Part shown: positions 1-7,455 of the stretch, one piece after another
How the letters are laid out: the number at the start of each line of letters is the position of its first letter
How positions within the stretch are numbered: the stretch's first letter is position 1
Assembly: GCA_900765125.1 (NCBI GenBank)
Contig: CAAFQL010000021.1
Span: 1-10,535, forward strand
From: Oscillospiraceae bacterium
GTDB taxonomy: Bacteria > Bacillota > Clostridia > Oscillospirales > Ruminococcaceae
Length of the DNA stretch: 10,535 bases
Direction: 5' to 3'
Translations under genes and position numbers: made by a program
Notes under the pieces: generated by a model
The model's input: only the letters and a program-made list of their open reading frames with translations
Database searches by the model: none
Told to the model about the DNA's origin: nothing

Positions 1-20
1 CCTAAAAATATATTTTTAGG
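1..20. repeat. Perfect 20-bp AT-rich palindrome
   Basis: The first 20 bases, CCTAAAAATA followed by TATTTTTAGG, are an exact palindrome with no loop. It lies 18 bases upstream of the -35 element of the first alarmone synthetase gene. It could be the stem of a terminator for a gene outside the window, since its right arm carries a T run, or an operator. The window edge hides the left context, so the role cannot be decided here. Confidence 0.6.
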
Positions 21-38
21 AAGAATCACAGAAACATC

Positions 39-67
39 TTGCAAATTACACATTACTATGTTATAAT
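39..67 (+). promoter_or_regulatory. Sigma-A-type promoter of the first alarmone synthetase
   Basis: A -35 element TTGCAA (39-44) is followed after 17 bases by a perfect -10 element TATAAT (62-67). TGT precedes the -10 element, giving the TGn extended -10 form. Transcription would start near base 74, leaving a leader of about 42 bases before the ATG at 116. The hexamers and spacing are identical to those of the paralogous gene's promoter at 8285-8313. Confidence 0.75.
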
Positions 68-115
68 AAAAAAATATTACAAGTACGTGTTCTTTTTATA
101 TTGAGGTGATTTATA

Positions 116-796
116 ATGAATGATAAAGAATTTTATCTTGACGCTATTCGTGACATAGTTCCTGAAAAAAATGAGAATCAGTTACTTTCAATTTTCTATT
201 CGTTTCTTGAATTGGAACATCTGTATGATTCTGCGATTGAACTTGTTAAAGCTCAGCTGAGTATTTTTGATAATGAATTCAGTATGCGTTTTCAGCGCAA
301 TCCTATTCATAATATTGAAAGCCGAATAAAATCTCCTCAGAGTATTGTTGGAAAGCTGCAAAGAAAAGGTTTTATTATTTCAGCTGAATCAGCGCGTGAA
401 AACCTTCTTGATATTGCTGGAGTTCGTGTAATTTGCTGTTATATTGACGATATATACGCTCTTGCTAAACTTCTTGCTAATGGAAGTGGATTTGAAGTTC
501 TGAAAGTCAAGGACTATATAAAAAAGCCCAAGCCAAACGGATACAGAAGCTTTCATATGATAGTGAATGTTCCCGTACATATGTCAACGGGTCTTCAAAT
601 GGCACCTGTTGAAATACAGATACGTACTATTGCCATGGATTTCTGGGCAAGCCTTGAACATCAACTGCATTATAAATCTATCGGCAACAAAGACATTTCA
701 TCTACATTAACAGAAGAACTGAAGAAATGTGCAGATTCCATTTATGAAATAGATGGAAAGATGCAGGATATGTTCAAGCAGATAAATGAACTTTAA
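116..796 (+). CDS. relQ: Small alarmone synthetase 1 (RelQ/YjbM-type GTP pyrophosphokinase)
   Basis: This 226-residue cytosolic enzyme should transfer pyrophosphate from ATP to the 3'-OH of GDP or GTP, making ppGpp or pppGpp for the stringent response. It has only the synthetase (RelA/SpoT) domain; the HD hydrolase, TGS and ACT regions of long Rel proteins are absent, and the length fits RelQ. Visible motifs are the basic ATP-binding stretch SRIKSPQSIVGK (69-80), D99 in DIAGVRV (expected metal ligand), KDYIKKPKPNGYRS (132-145, with Y143 the expected guanine-stacking tyrosine), and EIQIRT (166-171) leading into AMDFW and EHQLHYK. These match the catalytic Asp, Tyr and Glu of the family. The start has a good ribosome site, GAGGTGAT at 103-110, and its own promoter. 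A hairpin terminator follows the stop. No toxin-like fusion or membrane segment is present, so it is a housekeeping-type synthetase rather than a toxSAS. The symbol is by family resemblance. Confidence 0.93.
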   Translation: MNDKEFYLDAIRDIVPEKNENQLLSIFYSFLELEHLYDSAIELVKAQLSIFDNEFSMRFQRNPIHNIESRIKSPQSIVGKLQRKGFIISAESARENLLDIAGVRVICCYIDDIYALAKLLANGSGFEVLKVKDYIKKPKPNGYRSFHMIVNVPVHMSTGLQMAPVEIQIRTIAMDFWASLEHQLHYKSIGNKDISSTLTEELKKCADSIYEIDGKMQDMFKQINEL

Positions 797-803
797 AATT
801 CTG

Positions 804-840
804 TAGGCGCAGCATAGTTATCGCTGCGCCTATTTTAATT
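804..840 (+). terminator. Intrinsic terminator after the first alarmone synthetase
   Basis: TAGGCGCAGC (804-813) pairs perfectly with GCTGCGCCTA (823-832) around a 9-base loop, and TTTTAATT follows. The stem is GC-rich in an AT-rich region. The T tract is interrupted by AA, so some read-through into the nitrilase gene at 855 is plausible. Confidence 0.85.
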
Positions 841-854
841 TAAGGAGTAAAATT

Positions 855-1631
855 ATGAAACTTGCCATTTGTCAATCTGAAATTAAGTATCTTGATTTTG
901 ATTATAATATTAAATATGCTGAAAATGCTGTTTATGAAGCGGCACACAACAATGCTGATTGTATTGTTTTTCCAGAAATGAGCTTTACAGGCTTTTCTAT
1001 GGATACGTGTATCACATCCCAGTATGGTCATATTTCTTTAGAAATGGTAAAAAAATATGCATATAAGTCAAACATCACAATTGGATTCGGCTGGGTTGAG
1101 ATGTGCGAAGATAATTTATCCAAAAATCATTATTCATTTATTGCAACAAACTGTAACGTTATTCTTGATTATATTAAAATTCATCCTTTTTCCTACGCAG
1201 AGGAAAATCTTTATTTTAAAGGGGGCACTTCCCTGCCGAATGCATCATTAAATGATTTAAACTTTCAATGTATAATTTGCTATGATCTTAGATTTCCTGA
1301 ACTTTTCCGGATAAATACGGAAAATATACACGCTGTATTTATTCCTGCCAACTGGCCTGACAAAAGGATTTATCACTGGAATGCTTTGCTTAAAGCACGT
1401 GCTATTGAAAATCAGATATACGTTATCGGCGTGAACTGTACAGGAAATCAAAATGGACTTTTATACTCAGGTGGAAGCACTGTAATAGCACCGGATGGAT
1501 CAACTGTATGCTGCTGCGAAAGCAAAGCGGGTATATATTATGCAGATATAGATACTGAAAATGTAACGAAAGTACGTAAGAATTTTCCTGTACTTAATGA
1601 TATCCGCAAGGAATTATACAAAACATTATAA
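855..1631 (+). CDS. Carbon-nitrogen hydrolase, omega-amidase/NIT2-like (nitrilase superfamily)
   Basis: This 258-residue cytosolic hydrolase covers one complete nitrilase domain, the usual length for single-domain amidases. The Glu-Lys-Cys catalytic triad is visible: E41 in VFPEMSFTGF, K108 in IKIHPFSYAEE and C142 in IICYDLRFPE. The block after the cysteine (PANWPDKRIYHWNALLKARA at 164-183, then IENQ) and the HPFSYAEE sequence resemble the YafV/NIT2 branch. Members of that branch deamidate 2-oxoglutaramate or 2-oxosuccinamate formed by glutamine or asparagine transamination. The exact substrate is inference; other superfamily amidases cannot be excluded. The ribosome site is AAGGAG just before the ATG. 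No clear promoter lies in the 58-base gap, so it may depend on read-through from the alarmone synthetase gene. The stop is followed at once by a hairpin shared with pyruvate kinase. Confidence 0.88.
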   Translation: MKLAICQSEIKYLDFDYNIKYAENAVYEAAHNNADCIVFPEMSFTGFSMDTCITSQYGHISLEMVKKYAYKSNITIGFGWVEMCEDNLSKNHYSFIATNCNVILDYIKIHPFSYAEENLYFKGGTSLPNASLNDLNFQCIICYDLRFPELFRINTENIHAVFIPANWPDKRIYHWNALLKARAIENQIYVIGVNCTGNQNGLLYSGGSTVIAPDGSTVCCCESKAGIYYADIDTENVTKVRKNFPVLNDIRKELYKTL

Positions 1632-1634
1632 TAT

Positions 1635-1683
1635 AAAAAGCTGCTGTAAAGGTAATATTCATCAATCCTTTCAGCAGCTTTTT
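1635..1683. terminator. Bidirectional terminator between convergent nitrilase and pyruvate kinase genes
   Basis: AAAAAGCTGCTG(T)AAAGG at 1635-1652 pairs with CCTTTCAGCAGCTTTTT at 1667-1683, with one bulged base and a 14-base loop. A run of A on the left arm and T on the right arm makes it a terminator on both strands. It starts 3 bases after the nitrilase stop and ends 8 bases from the pyruvate kinase stop. Confidence 0.88.
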
Positions 1684-1691
1684 AGTTAAAT

Positions 1692-3122
1692 TCATTGGAG
1701 AGTATGATCTACACGCTCAACTTTCATAAGATTTGTTGTGTGAGAACATCCTACAGGAACACCGGCAGTAATTACAACTATATCATCCTTCTCAACCATT
1801 TCACATTCCAGTGCCGCCTCAACGGCAGCAGAGAATAATTCGTCGGTATTGCTTTTTTCACCTATGATAAGCGGCATTACACCCCAGCTTAGATTTGTCT
1901 GACGCCATACAACATCGCTTACCGTACAGCTAATTATAGGACAGCTTGGACGATATTTAGATATTTCTCGTGCTGTAACACCGCTCATTGTTACTGTAAG
2001 AATTGCTTTTGCATCAAGATCATGTGCTGTTGTAACTGTAGCATGAGCAATTGCATTAGCTATATCTTGATTATCCTGCTTACAAGTAGAATGAAGTCCC
2101 TTATAATCAATATTATCTTCTGTAGTCTTTGCAATTCTATCCATAGTTCTTACAACTTCGGCTGGATATTCACCTGCTGCTGTTTCTCCAGAAAGCATGA
2201 TAGCACTGGTGCCATCATAAATAGCATTTGCTACATCTGTTATTTCAGCTCTTGTAGGTCTGGGATTGGTTATCATAGATTCAAGCATTTGCGTTGCAGT
2301 AATGACTTGCTTGCCTGCCTGATATCCTTTTCGAATAAGTTCCTTCTGTACAGCTGGAATCTGCTCAAATGGTATTTCTACACCAAGATCACCTCTGGCA
2401 ACCATTATACCATCAGCAGATTTAAGAATTTCATCAATATTACGTACACCCTCAAGATTTTCAATTTTAGCAATAATACGAACGTTAAACCAACCAAGGC
2501 TTTGCGTATATTTACGTAAATAGTCGATGTCAGCAGCTGTACTTACAAAACTCGCAGCAATAAAGTCGAATCCAAGTTTAGCGCCAAATTCAAGGTCATT
2601 CATGTCGTTTGTACTAAGATACGGCATTGAAAGCTTAACCCCTGGAACATTTATACCCTTATTGTTTGACAAAACTCCGCCGTGTATAATACGACATACA
2701 ATATCTGTGCGTGAAATGCGTTCAACAACCATCTCTATTACACCATCATTGATAAGAATATGTGTGCCGGGATTTACATCGTGAGATAAATTTTCAAATG
2801 AAATTTTCCCTACCTTATCATCACAAAGAACGTCACGTGTAGTAAGGGTATATGTATTTCCTGCATGAATAGTAACCGGCTTATCGTCTACAAACCTTCC
2901 CAAACGTATTTCAGGACCTTTTGTATCCATCAAAGTTGCGATTGGAAAATTAAGTTCATCACGCAAGCGTACTATCTGCTCAAAACGCTGCTGATGCATT
3001 TTATAATCACCATGTGAGAAATTAAAACGTGCTACGTTCATTCCTGCCAACATTACGTCACGCATTACCTGATCGTCATCAGTTGCCGGACCTATAGTAC
3101 ATACAATTTTTGTTTTTCTCAT
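1692..3122 (-). CDS. pyk: Pyruvate kinase
   Basis: This enzyme makes pyruvate and ATP from phosphoenolpyruvate and ADP in the last step of glycolysis. The 476-residue length is that of the basic form (A, B and C domains), without the extra C-terminal PEP-utilizer-like domain found in many Bacillus enzymes. Visible landmarks are KTKIVCTIGPA (3-13), R32 in ARFNFSHGD, DTKGPEIRLG (66-75), the signature IIAKIENLEGVRNIDEI (216-232) with catalytic K219 and metal ligand E221, D245 in ARGDLGVEIP, and the ITATQMLESM to MLSGETAAGEYP region (275-320). The glutamate in TKGPEIR is the residue associated with potassium-dependent pyruvate kinases. The C-terminal domain shows the usual ITAGVPVG segment (451-458) near the effector site. 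The start has AAGGAG upstream. It appears to be transcribed from its own promoter at 3182-3210 and is separated from the amidohydrolase gene by 131 bases. Confidence 0.98.
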   Translation of the reverse strand: MRKTKIVCTIGPATDDDQVMRDVMLAGMNVARFNFSHGDYKMHQQRFEQIVRLRDELNFPIATLMDTKGPEIRLGRFVDDKPVTIHAGNTYTLTTRDVLCDDKVGKISFENLSHDVNPGTHILINDGVIEMVVERISRTDIVCRIIHGGVLSNNKGINVPGVKLSMPYLSTNDMNDLEFGAKLGFDFIAASFVSTAADIDYLRKYTQSLGWFNVRIIAKIENLEGVRNIDEILKSADGIMVARGDLGVEIPFEQIPAVQKELIRKGYQAGKQVITATQMLESMITNPRPTRAEITDVANAIYDGTSAIMLSGETAAGEYPAEVVRTMDRIAKTTEDNIDYKGLHSTCKQDNQDIANAIAHATVTTAHDLDAKAILTVTMSGVTAREISKYRPSCPIISCTVSDVVWRQTNLSWGVMPLIIGEKSNTDELFSAAVEAALECEMVEKDDIVVITAGVPVGCSHTTNLMKVERVDHTLQ

Positions 3123-3181
3123 AAATTTACTCCTTAGTTGGTTATTTCTATAATTATAAATAAGAACATTTGTCTTTTATA

Positions 3182-3210
3182 ATTGTATCATATTTTTAAT
3201 CGAAATACAA
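3182..3210 (-). promoter_or_regulatory. Candidate promoter of pyruvate kinase
   Basis: Read on the minus strand, TTGTAT (3205-3210) lies 17 bases before TACAAT (3182-3187). TGA immediately before the latter gives an extended -10. The start would be near 3175, for a leader of about 53 bases. The -10 matches consensus at 5 of 6 positions; the -35 is weak but has the TTG core. No terminator for the upstream amidohydrolase gene is visible, so read-through transcription is also possible. Confidence 0.5.
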
Positions 3211-3253
3211 TGAAACTTCATGTTAATATTAAGCAAACATATATTTACTTCAA

Positions 3254-4057
3254 TCAGAAGCTTCTCATCCATTCAATAAGATTTTCTGACAATATTCTTC
3301 TGTTCTCGTTGTCAGTGAGATTCATATTAAAGAAACGTTCAAGCTCTTCAGAATGATCCCACATTGGAAAATCCACTCCAAAGAAACAATTTTCTGCTCC
3401 ATGCTTGCGAATCAATCTTACCGCCTCCTCTGCCGGCATGAAATCAAGACAGCTGCTCGTATCAAATCTCAGTCTGTCAGAAAGCTTTAAAATTTCAGCC
3501 GCTGCTTCCCAACGACGGTATCCACCTAAATGTGCCGCAATTATACGCAGTCTTGGAAAGTTGTCAAGTACTTTTGCAAGACGATCCGGTGTAGAAAACG
3601 TTCTTGTTGCATCGCCCATATGCATAAGTATAGGCAGCCCAGAATCCTCGATCATCTCATACATTGGATAGACCCTTTTGTCATCCAAATCAAATTCCTG
3701 AAAATCAGGGTGAAGTTTTATTCCTTTAAACGGCAGCTTCAAAATCTTTTCAAATTCTGATACAAGTGTTTCCGAATCGGGATGAAGCGCTGCAAAACCT
3801 ATGCACTGCGGATATTCTGTACATACTGATAATATATAATTATTGATAGCCTCTGCCTGAGCTGGTTGAGTGGCTGTTGAGCATACAAGATAACCATCTA
3901 TTCCTGCTCTGTCGCCGCTTTCAAAAAGCTCATGTATACTACCCTGATGACTCATAGGCAGATCATAAAAATGCGAGATACCTTCTGTTGCTCTTTCAGC
4001 AATCTTATCAGGAAAAATATGAGCGTGTGCATCTACTACTGTATAACCTCTATACAT
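3254..4057 (-). CDS. Amidohydrolase family protein (amidohydrolase_2 / TIM-barrel metal hydrolase)
   Basis: This 267-residue protein has the layout of amidohydrolase_2 (PF04909-like) TIM-barrel enzymes. Metal-binding positions are visible in order: H11 and H13 in VDAHAHIFP, H116 in GIKLHPDF, H146 in PILMHMGD, H176 in IIAAHLGG and D229 in FFGVDFPMWD. This set suits a metal-dependent hydrolase or decarboxylase acting on a small carboxylated or amide substrate, but the substrate cannot be read from the sequence. No signal peptide is seen, so it is probably cytosolic. It begins 12 bases after the stop of the PcrA gene, with its ribosome site AAGGAAGTGAC in that gap, so it is very likely cotranscribed with PcrA. 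TatD-type DNase is less likely because the HxH and ALHPD/GIKLHPDF pattern is that of amidohydrolase_2. Confidence 0.87.
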   Translation of the reverse strand: MYRGYTVVDAHAHIFPDKIAERATEGISHFYDLPMSHQGSIHELFESGDRAGIDGYLVCSTATQPAQAEAINNYILSVCTEYPQCIGFAALHPDSETLVSEFEKILKLPFKGIKLHPDFQEFDLDDKRVYPMYEMIEDSGLPILMHMGDATRTFSTPDRLAKVLDNFPRLRIIAAHLGGYRRWEAAAEILKLSDRLRFDTSSCLDFMPAEEAVRLIRKHGAENCFFGVDFPMWDHSEELERFFNMNLTDNENRRILSENLIEWMRSF

Positions 4058-4069
4058 TTTGTCACTTCC

Positions 4070-6433
4070 TTAATTTGTAATTTTTTGTATCTTTGCAAAG
4101 TTTGCCATAAGTTTTTTTGTGCCGACTTTATCAAAGGCGATTTCCATAAGAGAATCGTTCGCCATATTTGTTACAGTAAGAACAGTTCCTTCTCCGAATA
4201 TATTATGACGAATGCGTTCGCCTACTGAGAAATTTTTCTCACCTGATGCAGATTTTCTCTTTTCATTTTTAGCAAGCTGTTCTTGCAAAGACATGGATCT
4301 GAGTGTTTCTACTTTATTTGATTCAGATTCAGAACTTAAAGCATTGCTCACCTGTTTATCAATAAGTGAAAAATCTATTTCATTTAAGAAACGTGAACGG
4401 CTATTGTGCATTGTTGAACCAAAAAGCATTCTTTTGTCAGCACTTGTGATATATAGATGCTCCTTTGCCCTTGTTATAGCCACATATGCAAGACGCCTTT
4501 CTTCTTCCATTTCTGTAGGATCAATAGAGTTTATAGAACGTATTCCCGGAAAAATTCCTTCTTCACATCCAACAACAAAAACATTATTAAACTCAAGCCC
4601 CTTTGCAGAATGCATTGTCATCATAAGAACTACATCCTGCTCAGGTTCATACTTGTCCACATCGGCAAACAGTGCAATTTCTTCAAGGAATCCGTTTAAG
4701 GACGGTTCTTCTGACTCTTTTGAGTATGCTATCATAGAAGATTTAAGTTCTTCGATATTTTCGAGGCGTGTCTCACCATCTTCACCCAACGATTTCAAAT
4801 ATTCTGTATAACCTGTTTTATCAAGAAGAATATCAAGAAATTCGTCAAATGGAAGTGCATCTACCTTATCTGCCATTGTATATATTATGGATGCAAAGTT
4901 TTTTAAAACCGTAGCCTTTTTTTTCAAAACAGGAAAACTATCTGCATCACGCATTACCTTAATCGGTGATATATTAAGATCTCTTGAAATGTCATCTATA
5001 AGTTCGACTGTAGAATCTCCTATACCTCTTTTAGGCTCATTGACTATACGATGAAAACGCAAAGAATCATTTTCATTATTTATAACACTTAGATACGCCA
5101 TAACGTCCTTGACTTCTTTTCGATCATAGAATCGTGTGCCGCCATATATCCTGTATGGTATGCCGTTTCTTATGAACATACGTTCCAATGCGTTAGATTG
5201 AGCATTCATGCGGTATAGAATAGCAAAGTCACGATAAGAACCGCCGGCACTCACTTTATCAACTATGGATTTGGCAACAAAAGCCGCTTCATCCGTTTCA
5301 TCAGAAGCACGATACCATGTAATCAAATCACCTTCTACCATTTCTGTCCAGAGATATTTTTCCTTGCGTCCAAGATTATTAGATATAACGTTGTTAGCAG
5401 CATTTAAAATAGTCTGAGTGGAACGATAATTCTGCTCAAGTCTTATGACCTTACTACCCAAAAATGTATTTTCAAAACTCAAAATATTTTCAATGGTTGC
5501 ACCACGGAAGCGATAAATGCTTTGGTCATCATCACCTACTACGCACAGATTATTATAACGTCCAGAAAGAAGTTCGATTAGTCGGAATTGAGCATGATTT
5601 GTATCCTGATATTCGTCTACAAGAATATAGCGGAAACGATTTCTGTAATATTCAAGCTCTTCTGGATACTGTTCAAAAAGACATACTGTCATGTAAATCA
5701 GGTCGTCAAAATCCAGTGCATTTGAAGCTTTCAAACGTCTTTGATATTCCTCATACAGATTAGCTATAACTGATTTTCTATAATCCCTGCCTGATTCACT
5801 TTTCATATCTGCTGGAGAGATCATTTTGTCTTTGGCAAAGCTTATTTCATTCAACACTGTTTTAGGATTAAATTTCTTTTCAGAAATATCCATATCCTTC
5901 ATACAATTTTTCATAAGGCGTTTGCTGTCATCGGAGTCATATATGGTAAAATCATGATTGTATCCAAGACGTGCAATACTTCTGCGAAGAATTCTTACAC
6001 AAGCAGAATGAAATGTGGATGCATTTACATCAGCCGCTTCTTCTCCAAGCATATTGGCAAGACGAGCTTTCATTTCTCCAGCTGCTTTATTCGTAAATGT
6101 AATAGCAAGAATATTCCACGGACGAATTGGGTATACAGCGAGAATATTTCTAAGACGGCTTATGTCTTCCTCAGCAGATCCATTTATATAAGATTCCAAA
6201 TATTCTGCATCATCTGGAAAAATATTGCCATTGACCTGATAATATGCATCGCCAAAGTAAATCATTTCTGCAATTCTGTTCATTATAGCAGTTGTTTTCC
6301 CGCTTCCGGCACCTGCTAAAACAAGCACAGGTCCTTTTACGCTGAATACTGTTTCACGCTGCGGATTATTCAGCTTTCCAAAATAATGCTCAAGAGCTTT
6401 TCTTTTCAGTTCTATAACTTCATTTTCTGTCAT
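4070..6433 (-). CDS. pcrA: ATP-dependent 3'-5' DNA helicase PcrA/UvrD (superfamily 1)
   Basis: This 787-residue SF1A helicase unwinds DNA in nucleotide excision and mismatch repair and in replication-fork and transcription-conflict handling. All core motifs are present: Q motif LNNPQRE (21-27), Walker A GAGSGKTT (41-48), Ia ITFTNKAAGEM (111-121), II LVDEYQDT (271-278), III VVGDDDQSIYRFRGA (298-312), IV EQNYRST (333-339), V MTMHSAKGLEF (605-615) and VI RRLAYVAITRAKEH (646-659). The tail GERIRHNIFGEGTVL (738-752) to KLMANFAKIQKI matches the Tudor-like domain by which Gram-positive PcrA contacts RNA polymerase. This identifies PcrA rather than Rep or RecB. About 35-40 residues (roughly 64-103) appear inserted between motifs I and Ia compared with the short loop in Geobacillus PcrA. 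The ribosome site is a strong GGGGAGAGGT. The gene lies 43 bases after the TtcA-like gene and 12 bases before the amidohydrolase. Confidence 0.97.
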   Translation of the reverse strand: MTENEVIELKRKALEHYFGKLNNPQRETVFSVKGPVLVLAGAGSGKTTAIMNRIAEMIYFGDAYYQVNGNIFPDDAEYLESYINGSAEEDISRLRNILAVYPIRPWNILAITFTNKAAGEMKARLANMLGEEAADVNASTFHSACVRILRRSIARLGYNHDFTIYDSDDSKRLMKNCMKDMDISEKKFNPKTVLNEISFAKDKMISPADMKSESGRDYRKSVIANLYEEYQRRLKASNALDFDDLIYMTVCLFEQYPEELEYYRNRFRYILVDEYQDTNHAQFRLIELLSGRYNNLCVVGDDDQSIYRFRGATIENILSFENTFLGSKVIRLEQNYRSTQTILNAANNVISNNLGRKEKYLWTEMVEGDLITWYRASDETDEAAFVAKSIVDKVSAGGSYRDFAILYRMNAQSNALERMFIRNGIPYRIYGGTRFYDRKEVKDVMAYLSVINNENDSLRFHRIVNEPKRGIGDSTVELIDDISRDLNISPIKVMRDADSFPVLKKKATVLKNFASIIYTMADKVDALPFDEFLDILLDKTGYTEYLKSLGEDGETRLENIEELKSSMIAYSKESEEPSLNGFLEEIALFADVDKYEPEQDVVLMMTMHSAKGLEFNNVFVVGCEEGIFPGIRSINSIDPTEMEEERRLAYVAITRAKEHLYITSADKRMLFGSTMHNSRSRFLNEIDFSLIDKQVSNALSSESESNKVETLRSMSLQEQLAKNEKRKSASGEKNFSVGERIRHNIFGEGTVLTVTNMANDSLMEIAFDKVGTKKLMANFAKIQKITN

Positions 6434-6476
6434 TGCTTTTACCTCTCCCCTATTCCTGTTTTTTGTGATGCTTCAC

Positions 6477-7295
6477 TCATTCATCATACCTATCAAGAAA
6501 ATGATGACAGTCATCATCTAAATGATATGAAATTAAATGCTTTAAGTCAACATTCCACACACTTCTGAAAATATGATTTTCTATATCAGGATTTTGAGCT
6601 TTAAGTGTTTTTATAAGTTCCTTTATCTCTTGACGTTTAGAGACATTCTGTCTATTATCATTATTTGCTGTAACACTGCACGCACAGCGTAGAAACTCTA
6701 AATTATTGCTTGAAGCCCAATTTATAATTGCAGATTCACGAACATAATATAAAGGTCTTATTACTTGCATTCCCCTATAATTATCACTATGCAGCTTAGG
6801 CATCATTGTCTGTATCTGACCGCCGTAAAGCATTCCCATAAGTATAGTTTCTATAACATCATCGAAATGATGTCCCAGTGCAATTTTATTACATCCACGC
6901 TCCAAAGCAGATCTATATAGTACTCCCCTTCTAAGCCTTGCGCATAGAAAACATGGATTATTGTTTTCACGTTCTATAGATTCAAATATTTTTGTATCAA
7001 ATACATCAAGCGATAATCCGAGAGAATTTGCATTATCAAGTATCATTTGAATATTTTCAGGTTTATATCCTGGATTCATACAAAGATATATAATTGAAAA
7101 AGGTATACCACTTATTTTACTATATTTTTCCATACACTTTGCAAGTATCATTGAATCCTTGCCTCCTGAAATACATACAGCTATTTTATCATACGGCTTT
7201 ATCATATCAAATTCCCTTACACCCTTTGTAAAAGAATTCCAGATCGATTTACGATATATTGTCATTATACTGTCCATTGCAGTATCTCTGCTCAT
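6477..7295 (-). CDS. TtcA-family PP-loop ATPase (tRNA 2-thiocytidine synthetase-like)
   Basis: This 272-residue cytosolic protein belongs to the N-type ATP pyrophosphatases that activate RNA bases for sulfur transfer. The PP-loop SGGKDS is at 43-48, a CxxC at 115-118 (PCFLCARLRRG), GHHFDD at 141-146 and a further cysteine pair at C204 and C206 (LRCACSV). In TtcA, which makes 2-thiocytidine at tRNA position 32, a CxxC pair and one later cysteine hold an iron-sulfur cluster. The pattern here is compatible, but the later motif is C-A-C rather than the C-x-x-C of E. coli TtcA, so the modification target is uncertain. The start at 7295 is supported by GAGGT seven bases upstream. It heads the probable ttcA-like, pcrA, amidohydrolase transcript, with a candidate promoter at 7438-7465. 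The C-terminal tail is rich in His and Asp (YHLDDDCHHFLDRYDE). Confidence 0.85.
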   Translation of the reverse strand: MSRDTAMDSIMTIYRKSIWNSFTKGVREFDMIKPYDKIAVCISGGKDSMILAKCMEKYSKISGIPFSIIYLCMNPGYKPENIQMILDNANSLGLSLDVFDTKIFESIERENNNPCFLCARLRRGVLYRSALERGCNKIALGHHFDDVIETILMGMLYGGQIQTMMPKLHSDNYRGMQVIRPLYYVRESAIINWASSNNLEFLRCACSVTANNDNRQNVSKRQEIKELIKTLKAQNPDIENHIFRSVWNVDLKHLISYHLDDDCHHFLDRYDE

Positions 7296-7366
7296 AAGCT
7301 GTACCTCACATTCAGATTATCACTATAATCATAAAAACAAAGATTTTGTGATATAATTATCCAATA

Positions 7367-7400
7367 TGCAGAAAGCAAAGTTTTACTTTGCATATCTGCA
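7367..7400 (-). repeat. Imperfect stem-loop in the TtcA-like gene leader
   Basis: TGCAGA (7367-7372) and GCAAAGT (7375-7381) pair with ACTTTGC (7385-7391) and TCTGCA (7395-7400). The small internal loop is 2 by 3 bases and the terminal loop is TTT. If transcription starts near 7431, this hairpin would lie about 70 bases upstream of the start codon. It could affect RNA stability or act as an attenuator, but no T run follows on the minus strand. Confidence 0.6.
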
Positions 7401-7405
7401 AGTAC

Positions 7406-7455
7406 ACTAAAATATGATATAATAATTATTTAGAACTATTATATCATATTTTAGT
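7406..7455. repeat. Perfect 19-bp inverted repeat with 12-base loop
   Basis: The arm at 7406-7424 (ACTAAAATATGATATAATA) is matched exactly by its reverse complement at 7437-7455, around a 12-base loop (7425-7436). Pairing resumes for two more bases beyond a single mismatch. Each arm contains TGATATAAT, an extended -10 sequence, so the structure presents mirrored -10 elements on both strands. It could be the terminator stem of the second synthetase gene, an operator, or a remnant of a small palindromic element. Confidence 0.85.

Noticed and set aside
116..1631. Synthetase plus amidase as a toxin-antitoxin (toxSAS-type) pair
   Set aside because: The synthetase has the ordinary RelQ length and motifs, and the neighbour is a complete nitrilase-family enzyme, not a small antitoxin or hydrolase of alarmones.
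2022..2519. 165-codon + strand open frame opposite pyruvate kinase
   Set aside because: It lies fully antisense to a well-conserved pyruvate kinase and its translation is rich in Cys, Ser, Ile and Asn with no family pattern, as expected of a shadow frame.
4212..4811. 199-codon + strand open frame opposite the PcrA gene
   Set aside because: It is antisense to a conserved helicase region, is serine-rich, and shows no recognisable motif or ribosome site.
7406..7455. Inverted repeat as the ends of a mobile element
   Set aside because: The arms are only 12 bases apart, there is no transposase and no target-site duplication is visible.
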